A stretch of 64,000 nucleotides of DNA from contig CANMIP010000030.1 of assembly GCA_947497945.1 (NCBI GenBank), positions 1 to 64,000 on the forward strand. Reading direction: 5' to 3'. Position numbers and translations under genes: made by a program. This stretch comes from an uncultured Tropicimonas sp. GTDB taxonomy: Bacteria > Pseudomonadota > Alphaproteobacteria > Rhodobacterales > Rhodobacteraceae. Position 1 is the first letter of the stretch; each line of letters begins with the position of its first letter. Shown here in pieces: positions 8,126-15,442 of the stretch. The notes beneath the pieces were generated by a model. The model had not been told where the DNA came from. It did not search any database and was given only the letters and a program-made list of their open reading frames with translations.

Positions 8126-9430
8126 CTATTCCGCAATCACCTCGGCAGTGGCCGTGGCCTGCGCCTTCTCGGCGCTGTGCAGCCAGTTGAACACCAGCGC
8201 GAGGATCGCACCGACGACGCCGAGCATTGCACTGACCAGGAAGTAGGCCGTGTAGCCGCCGGTATCGCCATAGGTGTTCCACAGATAGGAATTGAGCTGC
8301 GGCAGGATGATATCCGGCAGGTAGCCGACCAGGGAGATCAGGCCGATGGCCGATCCCATCATCACCGCGTCGATTCCCGCCGAGCCCAGAAGCGACCAGT
8401 AGGTGCCACGGATCGCGTAGAGGAAGCCGCCGAGGAGGATGATCAGGATCGAGAACAGCATCGGCGACATGGTGATGGGCAGGATCGCGATCAGCACCAG
8501 GAAGGCAGACGCTCCCAGCGTGGCACCACAGATCGTGTAGGGCCGTCCGTAGCGATCCGCGAGGAAGCCGCCGATGAAACCGCCCACAGGGCGCATCCAC
8601 AGCACGATGGCCGTGACCGTGCCGACCGTGACCGCATCCATGCCGATATTGGTCTGCAAGAAGCCGCCAAGATAGTAGACGGTCCAGAACACGGCGTAGC
8701 CCATGAAGATGATGCTGCCCATCAGGTAGACATACTTGTTCTTCAGCAGCTTGCCGAGATCGGAGAAGCGGAACTTGCTGGCTTCATCCACCTGGGTGCC
8801 TTCCTCGGCATGTTCTGCCAGCTGCGTGTCGTTCTCGACAAAGAGCATGATGAGGATCGCGGCGGCGCCGACGATGGCGGAATAGAGGTTGATCACGGCA
8901 ACCAGCGCATCATGCTTGTCGGCCACCTCGACGCTCGAGCCGAGGATCGAGGCGAAGATCGCCAGGCCGATCGTGCCCATCAGCGCTTCGACCACGCCGC
9001 GTCCACCGTCGAGAATGCCGAAGAACCGGCCCTCCTCGGAGGCGCGCGAGAGCATCTTCACGAGCTTCAGGTGAGAGCTCCAGAAGGTGAAGACCGAGAA
9101 GAAGCCCCAGAGGAAGAAGATCGTGCGGACCGAGGATTCCCCCGGCACCGTGCCGAACCAGAAACCGCAGAGCGACACGCCCAGCAGCGAGATGCCGATC
9201 AGCCATTTGGCCGGGAGCTTGTCGCTGAGCAATCCGCTGGGCAGGTAGCCGATGATATAGGCGAGGCCCAGGACGGAATAGAAATTGTTCAGGCTGGTCA
9301 GTTCCAGGTTGAACACCTCAAGGATCGTCTCCTGGTAATTCGTCCTGAGATAGATCACCGGGTAGATCGCCCCGGCGGCTATCACCACAAGGAAGAACTG
9401 GAAGTAACGCCGATAGTTCCCTTTTGACAT
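8126..9430 (-). CDS. MFS transporter of the ygc-like cluster (YihN/YqcE type)
   Basis: This 434-aa integral membrane protein has about 12 hydrophobic segments with a charged central loop near residues 205-225. The MFS signature GLLSDKLPAKW follows helix 2 and GFLADRYGRPYTI follows helix 8. The N-terminal YFQFFLVVIAAGAIYPVIYLR helix resembles E. coli YihN/YqcE carriers, and YqcE is encoded within the E. coli ygc region. The AGGAGG site 7 nt before the start at 9430 is clear. It likely imports the substrate processed by the flanking dehydrogenase, ETF and kinase. It begins 192 nt downstream of the ygcU-like gene. Confidence 0.88.
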   Translation of the reverse strand: MSKGNYRRYFQFFLVVIAAGAIYPVIYLRTNYQETILEVFNLELTSLNNFYSVLGLAYIIGYLPSGLLSDKLPAKWLIGISLLGVSLCGFWFGTVPGESSVRTIFFLWGFFSVFTFWSSHLKLVKMLSRASEEGRFFGILDGGRGVVEALMGTIGLAIFASILGSSVEVADKHDALVAVINLYSAIVGAAAILIMLFVENDTQLAEHAEEGTQVDEASKFRFSDLGKLLKNKYVYLMGSIIFMGYAVFWTVYYLGGFLQTNIGMDAVTVGTVTAIVLWMRPVGGFIGGFLADRYGRPYTICGATLGASAFLVLIAILPITMSPMLFSILIILLGGFLYAIRGTYWSLLGSAGIDAVMMGSAIGLISLVGYLPDIILPQLNSYLWNTYGDTGGYTAYFLVSAMLGVVGAILALVFNWLHSAEKAQATATAEVIAE

Positions 9431-9596
9431 AGGTCTCCTCCTGACACGTATGTATAGCTGGACCAGCCGGCAAACCGGTTTTCGGCAGGATGGGCCGGCC
9501 AGGTTGGTGGGTGTGGATCGCGATGCCCCCGGGACTGTCCGGCAAACGCCCGGATGCATCTTTCTTGCCAGGGAGCGGCCTCCGGGAACGGTCCTC

Positions 9597-9622
9597 ACGT
9601 TCCGGAGAAACGCTCCGGACGT
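9597..9622 (-). terminator. Stem-loop directly after the ygcU-like gene
   Basis: The inverted repeat TCCGGAG (9601-9607) and CTCCGGA (9613-9619) is extended by ACG/CGT with one bulge and sits at the ygcU-like stop codon. No U-run follows on the minus strand. It is more likely a partial attenuator or processing or stability stem between the dehydrogenase and the transporter than a full terminator. Confidence 0.4.
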
Positions 9623-11104
9623 TCACTCTTCCTGGTAGATGTATTTGCGGATCTCATCCGTCGGGAAGATGGTGCCGTGATTCATGATGCCGTTCGGATC
9701 GAAGGCTTCCTTGAGTTTTTCGAGCATGTAGAAGGCCGTCCCATGCTCGTCCTTCGTCCATTCGCTGCGGAATTTGCCGATGCCGTGGTGGTGACACATG
9801 GAGCCGCCATGCTTCAGGGTCTCCTCCACGATGATCTTCTGGATCGGGTGATGATAGACGAGCAGCTCGTCTTCCGGCGCGCAGTGGATCTTGTAGTTGT
9901 AGACGAAGTACATGTTGGTGCCGTTGAGATAGCTGTGGGACGAGTGCCCTCCCAGCATGGTCAGGTCTTCGACCCGCCCGAACTCGGCCTTCACCCGCGC
10001 CATCACCGATGTGTAGATCGCCGGGATGGTCTCCCAGTCGGCGGAGATCTCGGTCGTGTAGCCGGCATGGGAATCGCTGGTCCGCATCTCCTCGAACTCG
10101 TCGTCGATATCCTGCTGCGACCAGTTGAGATTGTCGAACCAGTCGCTGATCAGCTGGCTGTCGACCTGGCTCAGGATCCCGTCCTGATGGGTCCTGACGG
10201 CTTCCTCGATCGCGTCCCCGGTTGCATCGGCGATGCCCTTCGGCCCCTCGGCCATGAACAGCAGCACGCATTTGCCATCATGGAAATGATAGAAATGCTG
10301 TGCCGCATCCTCTTCGGAATAGACGCGCGCGACAGAGGGCCGGAACCCGTTGACCATGACTTCCCGCAGCACCTTCAGGCCGCTTTCCACGTCCTTGACG
10401 AGGTAGCCGTAGAACTTGTTGTTCTCGGGGAAGTACTTGAAGATCTTCACCGTGACTTCGGTGATGTAGCAGAGCGCCCCTTCATTGCCGATCACGACAT
10501 GGCGGATATCCGGGCCGCCCGCGCGGCGCGACACATTCTTGATCCGCGAGACATACCCGTCCGGGAAGACGCACTCCAGCCCGACCACCATGTCCTCGAT
10601 GCCGCCATAGAGCGTCGAGAACTGGCCGATGCTGCGCGTCGCGACAAGGCCACCGAACTTGGCGACGGGCTTGGATTGCGGCGAGTGGCCGGTGGTGTAG
10701 CCGATCTTGCGCAGCTCGTCCTCGAGCACCTGCAGCGGCACACCGGCCTGCACCGTGGCCTGGCTGTTATAGGGGTCGATCTTGAGGATCTTGTCGAGCT
10801 TGAGCGTGTCGATGACGAGGGTCGTGTCCTTCCAGTTCTCCAGCCCGCCCTCGGTCGCGGTCATGCCGGCGCGGGGGATGACGTTGATCCGCTCCCGGTT
10901 GCAGAACTTCAGAAGCGCACTGACCTCCTGCACGCTGGCGGGATAGACAATTGCGACAGGCGCGGGAACATCCAGCGCCTTGCGGGTCTTTGCGTATTTC
11001 TTGTACCGGTCCGCGGATGCCTCGTAGAGATCCGCCTCATTCGTGTTGATCTGTTCAGGGGTGACGATGTCCGTCAGCTGATCCAGGACTGCCTTCGAGT
11101 TCAA
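9623..11104 (-). CDS. ygcU: FAD-linked dehydrogenase of the VAO/AGPS type, YgcU-like
   Basis: A 493-aa flavoprotein with an N-terminal PCMH-type FAD domain (RAGMTATEGGLEN; TTGHSPQSKP; GGLVATRSIGQFSTLYGG) and a C-terminal cap with GGHSSHSYLNGTNMYF and the histidine-rich HHHGIGKFR motif shared with alkyl-DHAP synthase-like oxidases. Conserved blocks match E. coli YgcU very closely. I choose a TTG start at 11104: it has an AGGAGG site at correct spacing and gives NSKAVLDQLTDIV, aligning with the YgcU N-terminus. The ATG at 11140 has no ribosome-binding site and lies on an operator palindrome. It probably oxidises a 2-hydroxy acid or alcohol and reduces the adjacent ETF. Confidence 0.9.
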   Translation of the reverse strand: MNSKAVLDQLTDIVTPEQINTNEADLYEASADRYKKYAKTRKALDVPAPVAIVYPASVQEVSALLKFCNRERINVIPRAGMTATEGGLENWKDTTLVIDTLKLDKILKIDPYNSQATVQAGVPLQVLEDELRKIGYTTGHSPQSKPVAKFGGLVATRSIGQFSTLYGGIEDMVVGLECVFPDGYVSRIKNVSRRAGGPDIRHVVIGNEGALCYITEVTVKIFKYFPENNKFYGYLVKDVESGLKVLREVMVNGFRPSVARVYSEEDAAQHFYHFHDGKCVLLFMAEGPKGIADATGDAIEEAVRTHQDGILSQVDSQLISDWFDNLNWSQQDIDDEFEEMRTSDSHAGYTTEISADWETIPAIYTSVMARVKAEFGRVEDLTMLGGHSSHSYLNGTNMYFVYNYKIHCAPEDELLVYHHPIQKIIVEETLKHGGSMCHHHGIGKFRSEWTKDEHGTAFYMLEKLKEAFDPNGIMNHGTIFPTDEIRKYIYQEE

Positions 11105-11125
11105 GATGAATCCTCCTGCAAGGCT

Positions 11126-11266
11126 TGGAAACTTTTCCATTATTTCAAGCGAGAATCTATGAGATAGATACGATTCTGTCAAGAAAGCGCTTCGGTTTTC
11201 CGCCATTTGCACGCAAAAAGGAACATTTTGGAAATATTTCCATTCTAAATATGGAAAATTTTCCAT
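11126..11266. promoter_or_regulatory. Three palindromic operators in the ygcU / rpiR divergent promoter
   Basis: Three sites share TGGAAA-NN-TTTCCA: 11126-11139 (TGGAAACTTTTCCA, one central mismatch pair), 11229-11242 (TGGAAATATTTCCA, perfect) and 11251-11266 (ATGGAAAATTTTCCAT, perfect 16-mer). They lie between the divergent ygcU-like gene and an RpiR-family regulator. RpiR-family proteins such as IolR are known to bind GGAA/TTCC-type palindromes, so these are the probable binding sites of the neighbouring regulator. Promoter elements were not resolved. Confidence 0.75.
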
Positions 11267-11329
11267 TTTGATTGCGCAACATCCCCTCTTCGCGCAATAT
11301 GGTGACCAGCAAGAAGGCAGAGACACCAA

Positions 11330-12037
11330 ATGATCCGCATCGATTTCGACGCCCTGAACCCGCTTGAGCAGAAAATCCATTCGACGCTGAAGGAACACAG
11401 CAAGACCACCGAGACAATCAGCATCATGCAGGCGGCCGAGATCTGCGGCTGCTCGGTTTCCAAGATCTCGAAATTCAGCAAGAAGCTCGGCTTCAACACC
11501 TACAGGCGGTATCTCGACTTCTTGTACGAACGCGAAGACCCGGAGCCGGCGCACTCCTCCGAACTGGAACGGCTATCGCGCTTCATCGAAGAGTTCGACA
11601 GCGCGAAGGTCGACGCCCTCGTGGACCTGATCGGCACGCGCGAAAAGCTCGTGATCCTCGGATACGGCCCGTCATTCTATTGCGCCCAGTATTTCGAGTA
11701 CAAACTCAAGACCTGCGCCGGCAAGATGGCCACGGCGGTCGCGGACGAGCTTCTCGCCACTTCCATGACCGATGAGAACACGCTCGTGCTGGCCTTGACC
11801 GTGACCGGCAGGTTCAAATCCTTCGACGGCGTGCTGCGCGACGCGAAGGAGAAGGGGGGCGACATGGCGATCATTGTCGAAGAGTACGACCCGTCCCTGA
11901 TCGAACGGTACCGCAAGGTGTTCTGCCTGACCGAACAGGCGCAGCCGGGCGACCTTCAGCCCTTCGAAAAGAGCCGGACCGTCATCTTCATCTTCCTCGA
12001 AGAGGTGGTCCGAAGATTGATGCGCAAGCCTCGGTGA
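11330..12037 (+). CDS. RpiR/MurR-family transcriptional regulator (HTH + SIS)
   Basis: This 235-aa protein has an N-terminal HTH_6 domain (residues about 1-70: ISIMQAAEICGCSVSKISKFSKKLGF) and a C-terminal SIS sugar-phosphate-binding domain (about 100-225: KLVILGYGPSFYCAQYFEYKL and LALTVTGRFKSFDG). SIS domains in this family sense a phosphosugar. The product of the FGGY kinase in the divergent operon is a reasonable candidate ligand, but this is inference. The gene is divergent from ygcU with three shared palindromes between them, so it likely controls both the operon and itself. The SIS domain is shorter than usual, since typical family members are about 280 aa. Confidence 0.88.
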   Translation: MIRIDFDALNPLEQKIHSTLKEHSKTTETISIMQAAEICGCSVSKISKFSKKLGFNTYRRYLDFLYEREDPEPAHSSELERLSRFIEEFDSAKVDALVDLIGTREKLVILGYGPSFYCAQYFEYKLKTCAGKMATAVADELLATSMTDENTLVLALTVTGRFKSFDGVLRDAKEKGGDMAIIVEEYDPSLIERYRKVFCLTEQAQPGDLQPFEKSRTVIFIFLEEVVRRLMRKPR

Positions 12038-12187
12038 CGGGCGGATCGCGGCAGTCTCTGCACTCAACACCCTGTATTTAAATCAAATACATGCCTGACC
12101 TGGCCCGGACCGGCCCTCCGGCCATTGCAAATGCTGCATAGCAGCATTGACCATTCCACCCGTTCTCATACCGGTTTGGAACTATAC

Positions 12188-12213
12188 CTTGATGTCAGAA
12201 GATAGCGCTAACA
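12188..12213 (+). promoter_or_regulatory. Candidate heat-shock (RpoH-type) promoter of the DUF1127 gene
   Basis: CTTGAT at 12188-12193 and CTAACA at 12208-12213 are 14 nt apart, the spacing of sigma-32 promoters, and lie about 80 nt before the DUF1127 start. The -10 match is weak. Related Rhodobacter DUF1127-CcsR units are RpoHI/RpoHII-dependent, which is the main reason to suggest it. Two small palindromes lie just upstream: TGTATTT/AAATACA at 12073-12091 and ATGCTGC/GCAGCAT at 12131-12147. Confidence 0.3.
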
Positions 12214-12294
12214 CGCACGATGCGGAAGGCGCTTGCAATTGCCCGGCGCGCCCGTCTCCCCCCGAGGCCGCCACACAGAACAGGATTGAAGACA

Positions 12295-12498
12295 ATGGAA
12301 ACGACGCTGAACACCAACGCCTCTGTAAGCTGGTTCTCCGCACCGGTCGCCGCCTACCGCGTCCGCACGGAACAGTACCGCACCTATCGCCGGACCATCC
12401 GGGAACTCTCGGACCTGTCCGACCGCGCGCTCGCCGATCTCGGCCTGAGCCGCTCGATGATCAAGTCGATCGCCCGCGAGGCCGCTTACGGCGCCTGA
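12295..12498 (+). CDS. DUF1127 (YjiS-like) small protein
   Basis: A 67-aa basic protein whose C-terminal half carries the DUF1127 signature: a helix ending in LSDLSDRALADLGLSRSMI. The start at 12295 is taken over an in-frame codon at 12220 because the family consists of about 50-75-aa proteins. In Rhodobacter a DUF1127 gene (RSP_6037, CcaF1) is cotranscribed with anti-Shine-Dalgarno CcsR small RNAs under stress sigma factors and acts in RNA metabolism. The same arrangement is seen here because a hairpin RNA with the CCUCCUCCC motif lies immediately 3'. Direct evidence for RNA binding by this protein is not available from sequence. Confidence 0.85.
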   Translation: METTLNTNASVSWFSAPVAAYRVRTEQYRTYRRTIRELSDLSDRALADLGLSRSMIKSIAREAAYGA

Positions 12499-12514
12499 GG
12501 AAGATTGACCGAAC

Positions 12515-12592
12515 TCGGAAGACCCCTCCTCCTCCCTGGGTCGATCCGATTGGGCGACGACACCATCTCCTCCCCGGTGTCGTCGCCCTTCT
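12515..12592 (+). ncRNA. CcsR/cuckoo-like anti-Shine-Dalgarno small RNA in the DUF1127 3' UTR
   Basis: Two stem-loops follow the DUF1127 stop. The first pairs TCGGA-GACCC (12515-12525) with GGGTC-TCCGA (12538-12549), exposing CTCCTCCTCCCT, which contains CCUCCUCCC. The second is a perfect 13-bp stem, GGGCGACGACACC (12552-12564) with GGTGTCGTCGCCC (12576-12588). Its loop is ATCTCCTCCCC, and TTCTTTT follows, so it doubles as the Rho-independent terminator. Paired loops with this motif downstream of DUF1127 match the CcsR arrangement described in Rhodobacter. Here there is a single copy rather than four. Confidence 0.75.
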
Positions 12593-12753
12593 TTTATCTG
12601 GCTGCAGGATTTCCACGCCTCCAGGAGAGGCCCGCGCGGCATCAACGGCCCGTGTCGCCAGAAGCGACGCCGGCGGCCGGCGCTTTTCGCCAAAGCTGCG
12701 GAGGCAACTCCCTCGCCGAGAACGCGCTGCGCGCCCGGCCGTGCGCTTCCCTG

Positions 12754-13395
12754 TCAGGGGGCCCAGCGCAGGAAGTTCGAGATCATCCGCAATCCCGCGC
12801 GCTGGCTTTTCTCCGGGTGAAACTGGGTGCCGATCATGTTGTCGCGCCCGATGATCGCCGTGACATCGCCGCCATAATCGGCATGCGCGAGGCGATCCGC
12901 GTCATTCTCGACCTTCACCTGGTAGGAATGGACGAAATACGCGTGATCGCCGGTCTCGATCCCGTCCAGAACAGGGTGTGTCCCGGTCACGATCAGGTCG
13001 TTCCAGCCCATATGTGGCACTTTCAGCGACCTGTCCGACGGCTCGATAGGAACCACCTCGCCGCCAATCCAGTCGAAGCCGGGCGTGTCCACGTATTCGC
13101 GCCCTACAGAGACCATCATCTGCATGCCGATGCAGATTCCCATGAAGGGCCGCCCCTTGACGCGCACGGCCTCCTCGATTGCCTCATGCAGACCGGAATG
13201 CCCGTCCAGGGCCGCCTTGCAGGCCGGGTAGGCGCCATCGCCAGGCAGCACAACCCGATCCGCGCGGGCCACGTCCTCGGGCCGGCCGGAAATGATCACC
13301 TCGCCGGCACCGGCTTCCGCCGCCATCCGCTGGAAGGCCTTCTCGGCCGAGTGCAGGTTGCCGCTTTCATAATCAACGACAATGGTCAGCGACAT
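12754..13395 (-). CDS. hisH: Imidazole glycerol phosphate synthase, glutamine amidotransferase subunit
   Basis: HisH hydrolyses glutamine and channels ammonia to HisF in histidine biosynthesis. The 213-aa protein begins TIVVDYESGNLHS. It has the nucleophile in GICIGMQ (Cys88; most homologs have GICLGMQ) and the catalytic His193/Glu195 in FHPEKS. Its ATG shares one base with the hisB stop codon (TGATG), so the pair is translationally coupled. In many Rhodobacterales hisA and hisF follow directly. Here the coding strand ends and the next feature is the terminator of the DUF1127 unit, so hisA and hisF must be elsewhere. Confidence 0.95.
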   Translation of the reverse strand: MSLTIVVDYESGNLHSAEKAFQRMAAEAGAGEVIISGRPEDVARADRVVLPGDGAYPACKAALDGHSGLHEAIEEAVRVKGRPFMGICIGMQMMVSVGREYVDTPGFDWIGGEVVPIEPSDRSLKVPHMGWNDLIVTGTHPVLDGIETGDHAYFVHSYQVKVENDADRLAHADYGGDVTAIIGRDNMIGTQFHPEKSQRAGLRMISNFLRWAP

Positions 13396-13982
13396 CAGAG
13401 CATCCCCTTGGTCGACGGGATCGCATCCCCCTTGCGCGGATCCGGCTCGACCGCCTCGCGCAGAGCGCGGGCGACGGATTTGAAGCCGGCCTCGGCGATA
13501 TGGTGGGAGTTGACCCCGTGCAGCGCATCGATATGGAGCGTGATGCCGCCATGGGTCGAGAGCGCCTGGAAGAACTCGCGCACCAGTTCGGTGTCGAAGC
13601 TGCCGATCTTCTGGGTCGGGAACTCCATGTTCATCACCAGGAAGGGGCGGGCCGAGAGATCGAGCGCGCAGCGCACCAGCGAATCGTCCATCGCCAGCAG
13701 GCAGGCCCCGTAACGGCGAATGCCGCGCTTGTCGCCAAGGGCGGCCACCAGCGCCTGTCCGATCGCGATCCCGGTATCCTCGACCGTGTGGTGATCATCG
13801 ATATGCAGATCGCCATCGGCGCGGATCGTCATGTCGATCAACGAATGCCGGGCGAGCTGCTCCAGCATATGGTCGAAGAATCCGACACCGGTCTTGCAGT
13901 CATACTGTCCGGTCCCATCGAGATCGATTTCGACAGAAATCTTCGTCTCGGTGGTCGCCCGTTCGATTTTCGCCTTGCGCAT
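13395..13982 (-). CDS. hisB: Imidazoleglycerol-phosphate dehydratase
   Basis: The 195-aa monofunctional IGPD catalyses the dehydration of imidazole glycerol phosphate in histidine biosynthesis. The manganese-binding motifs are intact: [15 protein letters not shown] near residue 40, [14 protein letters not shown] near residue 65, and the later [21 protein letters not shown] start at the ATG at 13982 ([13 protein letters not shown], the family N-terminus) rather than the longer open frame to 14105. It has no fused phosphatase domain, as expected outside enterobacteria. It overlaps hisH by one base. About 200 bp without recognisable features separates it from metK upstream. Confidence 0.95.
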   Translation of the reverse strand: MRKAKIERATTETKISVEIDLDGTGQYDCKTGVGFFDHMLEQLARHSLIDMTIRADGDLHIDDHHTVEDTGIAIGQALVAALGDKRGIRRYGACLLAMDDSLVRCALDLSARPFLVMNMEFPTQKIGSFDTELVREFFQALSTHGGITLHIDALHGVNSHHIAEAGFKSVARALREAVEPDPRKGDAIPSTKGML

Positions 13983-14178
13983 GGCCTGAACTCCGTTTCG
14001 ACCCGCGTTGCATACAGGGGGCAGGGAGACGTTCCAAGAGGCAAGGAGAAGACAGTCGAAGGGCTGTGTCCCCCGGGTCCGGGTTGCGGCGTACCCCACC
14101 AGCAAGACGCGCCGACAGTCATCCTGCCGGCGCCCCGCATTTCACATCCCGGAAGCAGAACGCTCCCGGGTCAATCGA

Positions 14179-15348
14179 TCAGACGACCGCCTTCTTCAGC
14201 GCCTCGACGAGATCCGTCTTTTCCCAGCTGAAGCCACCATCGGCCTCGGGCGCACGCCCGAAATGGCCATAGGCGGCGGTGCGCTGGTAGATCGGCTTGT
14301 TGAGCTCGAGATGGTTGCGGATACCGAGCGGGGTAAGGTCCATCACCCTGGACACGGCCTGCTCGATCGCGGCTTCCTCGATCGCGCCGGTCCCGTAGGT
14401 ATCGACATAGATCGAGAGCGGCTTGGCAACGCCGATCGCATAGCTGAGCTGAAGCGCACACCGCTCTGCCATTCCGGCCGCGACGATGTTCTTGGCGAGA
14501 TAGCGCGCCGCATAGGCTGCGGAACGGTCGACCTTGGTCGGATCCTTGCCGGAGAAAGCGCCGCCGCCATGGGGCGCGGCACCGCCATAGGTGTCGACGA
14601 TGATCTTGCGCCCGGTCAGGCCCGCATCTCCATCCGGACCGCCGATGACAAAGGTGCCGGTCGGATTGACCCACCACTCGGTCTTGTCGGAGATCCATTC
14701 CGCCGGCAGCACCTCGCGGATATAGGGCTCGACGATGGCGCGGACATCGTCCGAGCTTTGCGACTCGTCGGCATGCTGGGTCGAGAGCACGATCGAGGTC
14801 ACCTCGACCGGCTTGCCATCCTCGTAGCGGATCGACAGCTGGGACTTGGCATCGGGCCGCAGGCTCGGCTCGGCTCCCGCCTTGCGCGCCTCCGAGAGCC
14901 GCCGCAGGATCGCATGCGCATACTGGATCGGCGCCGGCATCAGCTCGGGCGTCTCGTCCACCGCGTAGCCGAACATGATGCCCTGGTCGCCCGCGCCCTC
15001 GCGGTCCACGCCCTGGGCAATATGCGCCGATTGCTCATGCAGGAAATTCAGCACCCGGCAGGTGTTCCAGTGGAACTGCTCCTGCTCGTAGCCGATATCC
15101 TTGATGCAGTCGCGCGCGATCTGGCTGATGGAGCCCATGAAGGTCTTGAGGCGCTCCTGGTCGGACAGGCCGACCTCGCCTCCGATGACAACCATGCCCG
15201 AGGTCGCGAAAGTCTCGCATGCGACGCGCGCGGTCGGCTCCTCGGTGAGAAAGGAATCCAGCACGGCATCGGAAATGCGGTCGCAGACCTTGTCTGGGTG
15301 CCCCTCCGAAACGGATTCGGAGGTGAAGATATAGTTCTGTCGGGACAT
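14179..15348 (-). CDS. metK: S-adenosylmethionine synthase
   Basis: MetK makes SAM from methionine and ATP. The 389-aa protein has the signature [12 protein letters not shown] and the ATP/phosphate loop [16 protein letters not shown], with [15 protein letters not shown] near the N-terminus. All three MAT domains are present and the length is normal. The start at 15348 is set by the conserved [20 protein letters not shown]-terminus; an upstream extension to 15468 would translate the riboswitch. Expression is probably controlled by SAM/SAH binding to the leader RNA immediately upstream, which includes the ribosome-binding region. lnt lies directly upstream on the same strand. Confidence 0.97.
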   Translation of the reverse strand: MSRQNYIFTSESVSEGHPDKVCDRISDAVLDSFLTEEPTARVACETFATSGMVVIGGEVGLSDQERLKTFMGSISQIARDCIKDIGYEQEQFHWNTCRVLNFLHEQSAHIAQGVDREGAGDQGIMFGYAVDETPELMPAPIQYAHAILRRLSEARKAGAEPSLRPDAKSQLSIRYEDGKPVEVTSIVLSTQHADESQSSDDVRAIVEPYIREVLPAEWISDKTEWWVNPTGTFVIGGPDGDAGLTGRKIIVDTYGGAAPHGGGAFSGKDPTKVDRSAAYAARYLAKNIVAAGMAERCALQLSYAIGVAKPLSIYVDTYGTGAIEEAAIEQAVSRVMDLTPLGIRNHLELNKPIYQRTAAYGHFGRAPEADGGFSWEKTDLVEALKKAVV

Positions 15349-15399
15349 GAATGCTCCATTGGTCCAGAATTGGCGCCACGCCAGGAAGCCGTTGTGACG
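15349..15399 (-). promoter_or_regulatory. SAM/SAH riboswitch in the metK leader
   Basis: The minus strand reads TCACAACGGCTTCCTGGCG, then TGGCGCC, then CCAATGGAGCATTC, directly before the metK ATG. The UCACAACGGCUUCCUG core, the GGCG hairpin and the AAUGGAGCA segment, which includes the Shine-Dalgarno, correspond to the compact SAM/SAH riboswitch class found upstream of metK in Rhodobacterales. Ligand binding is expected to sequester the ribosome-binding site. No separate terminator is visible, consistent with translational control. Confidence 0.88.
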
Positions 15400-15442
15400 A
15401 AGGGATAAGATTGAATATGCGCCCCTGCGGCCGCGGTCAACC

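Noticed and set aside
11105-11140. ATG at 11140 as start of the ygcU-like gene
   Set aside because: There is no ribosome-binding site, it lies on an operator palindrome, and the TTG at 11104 has AGGAGG and fits the family N-terminus.
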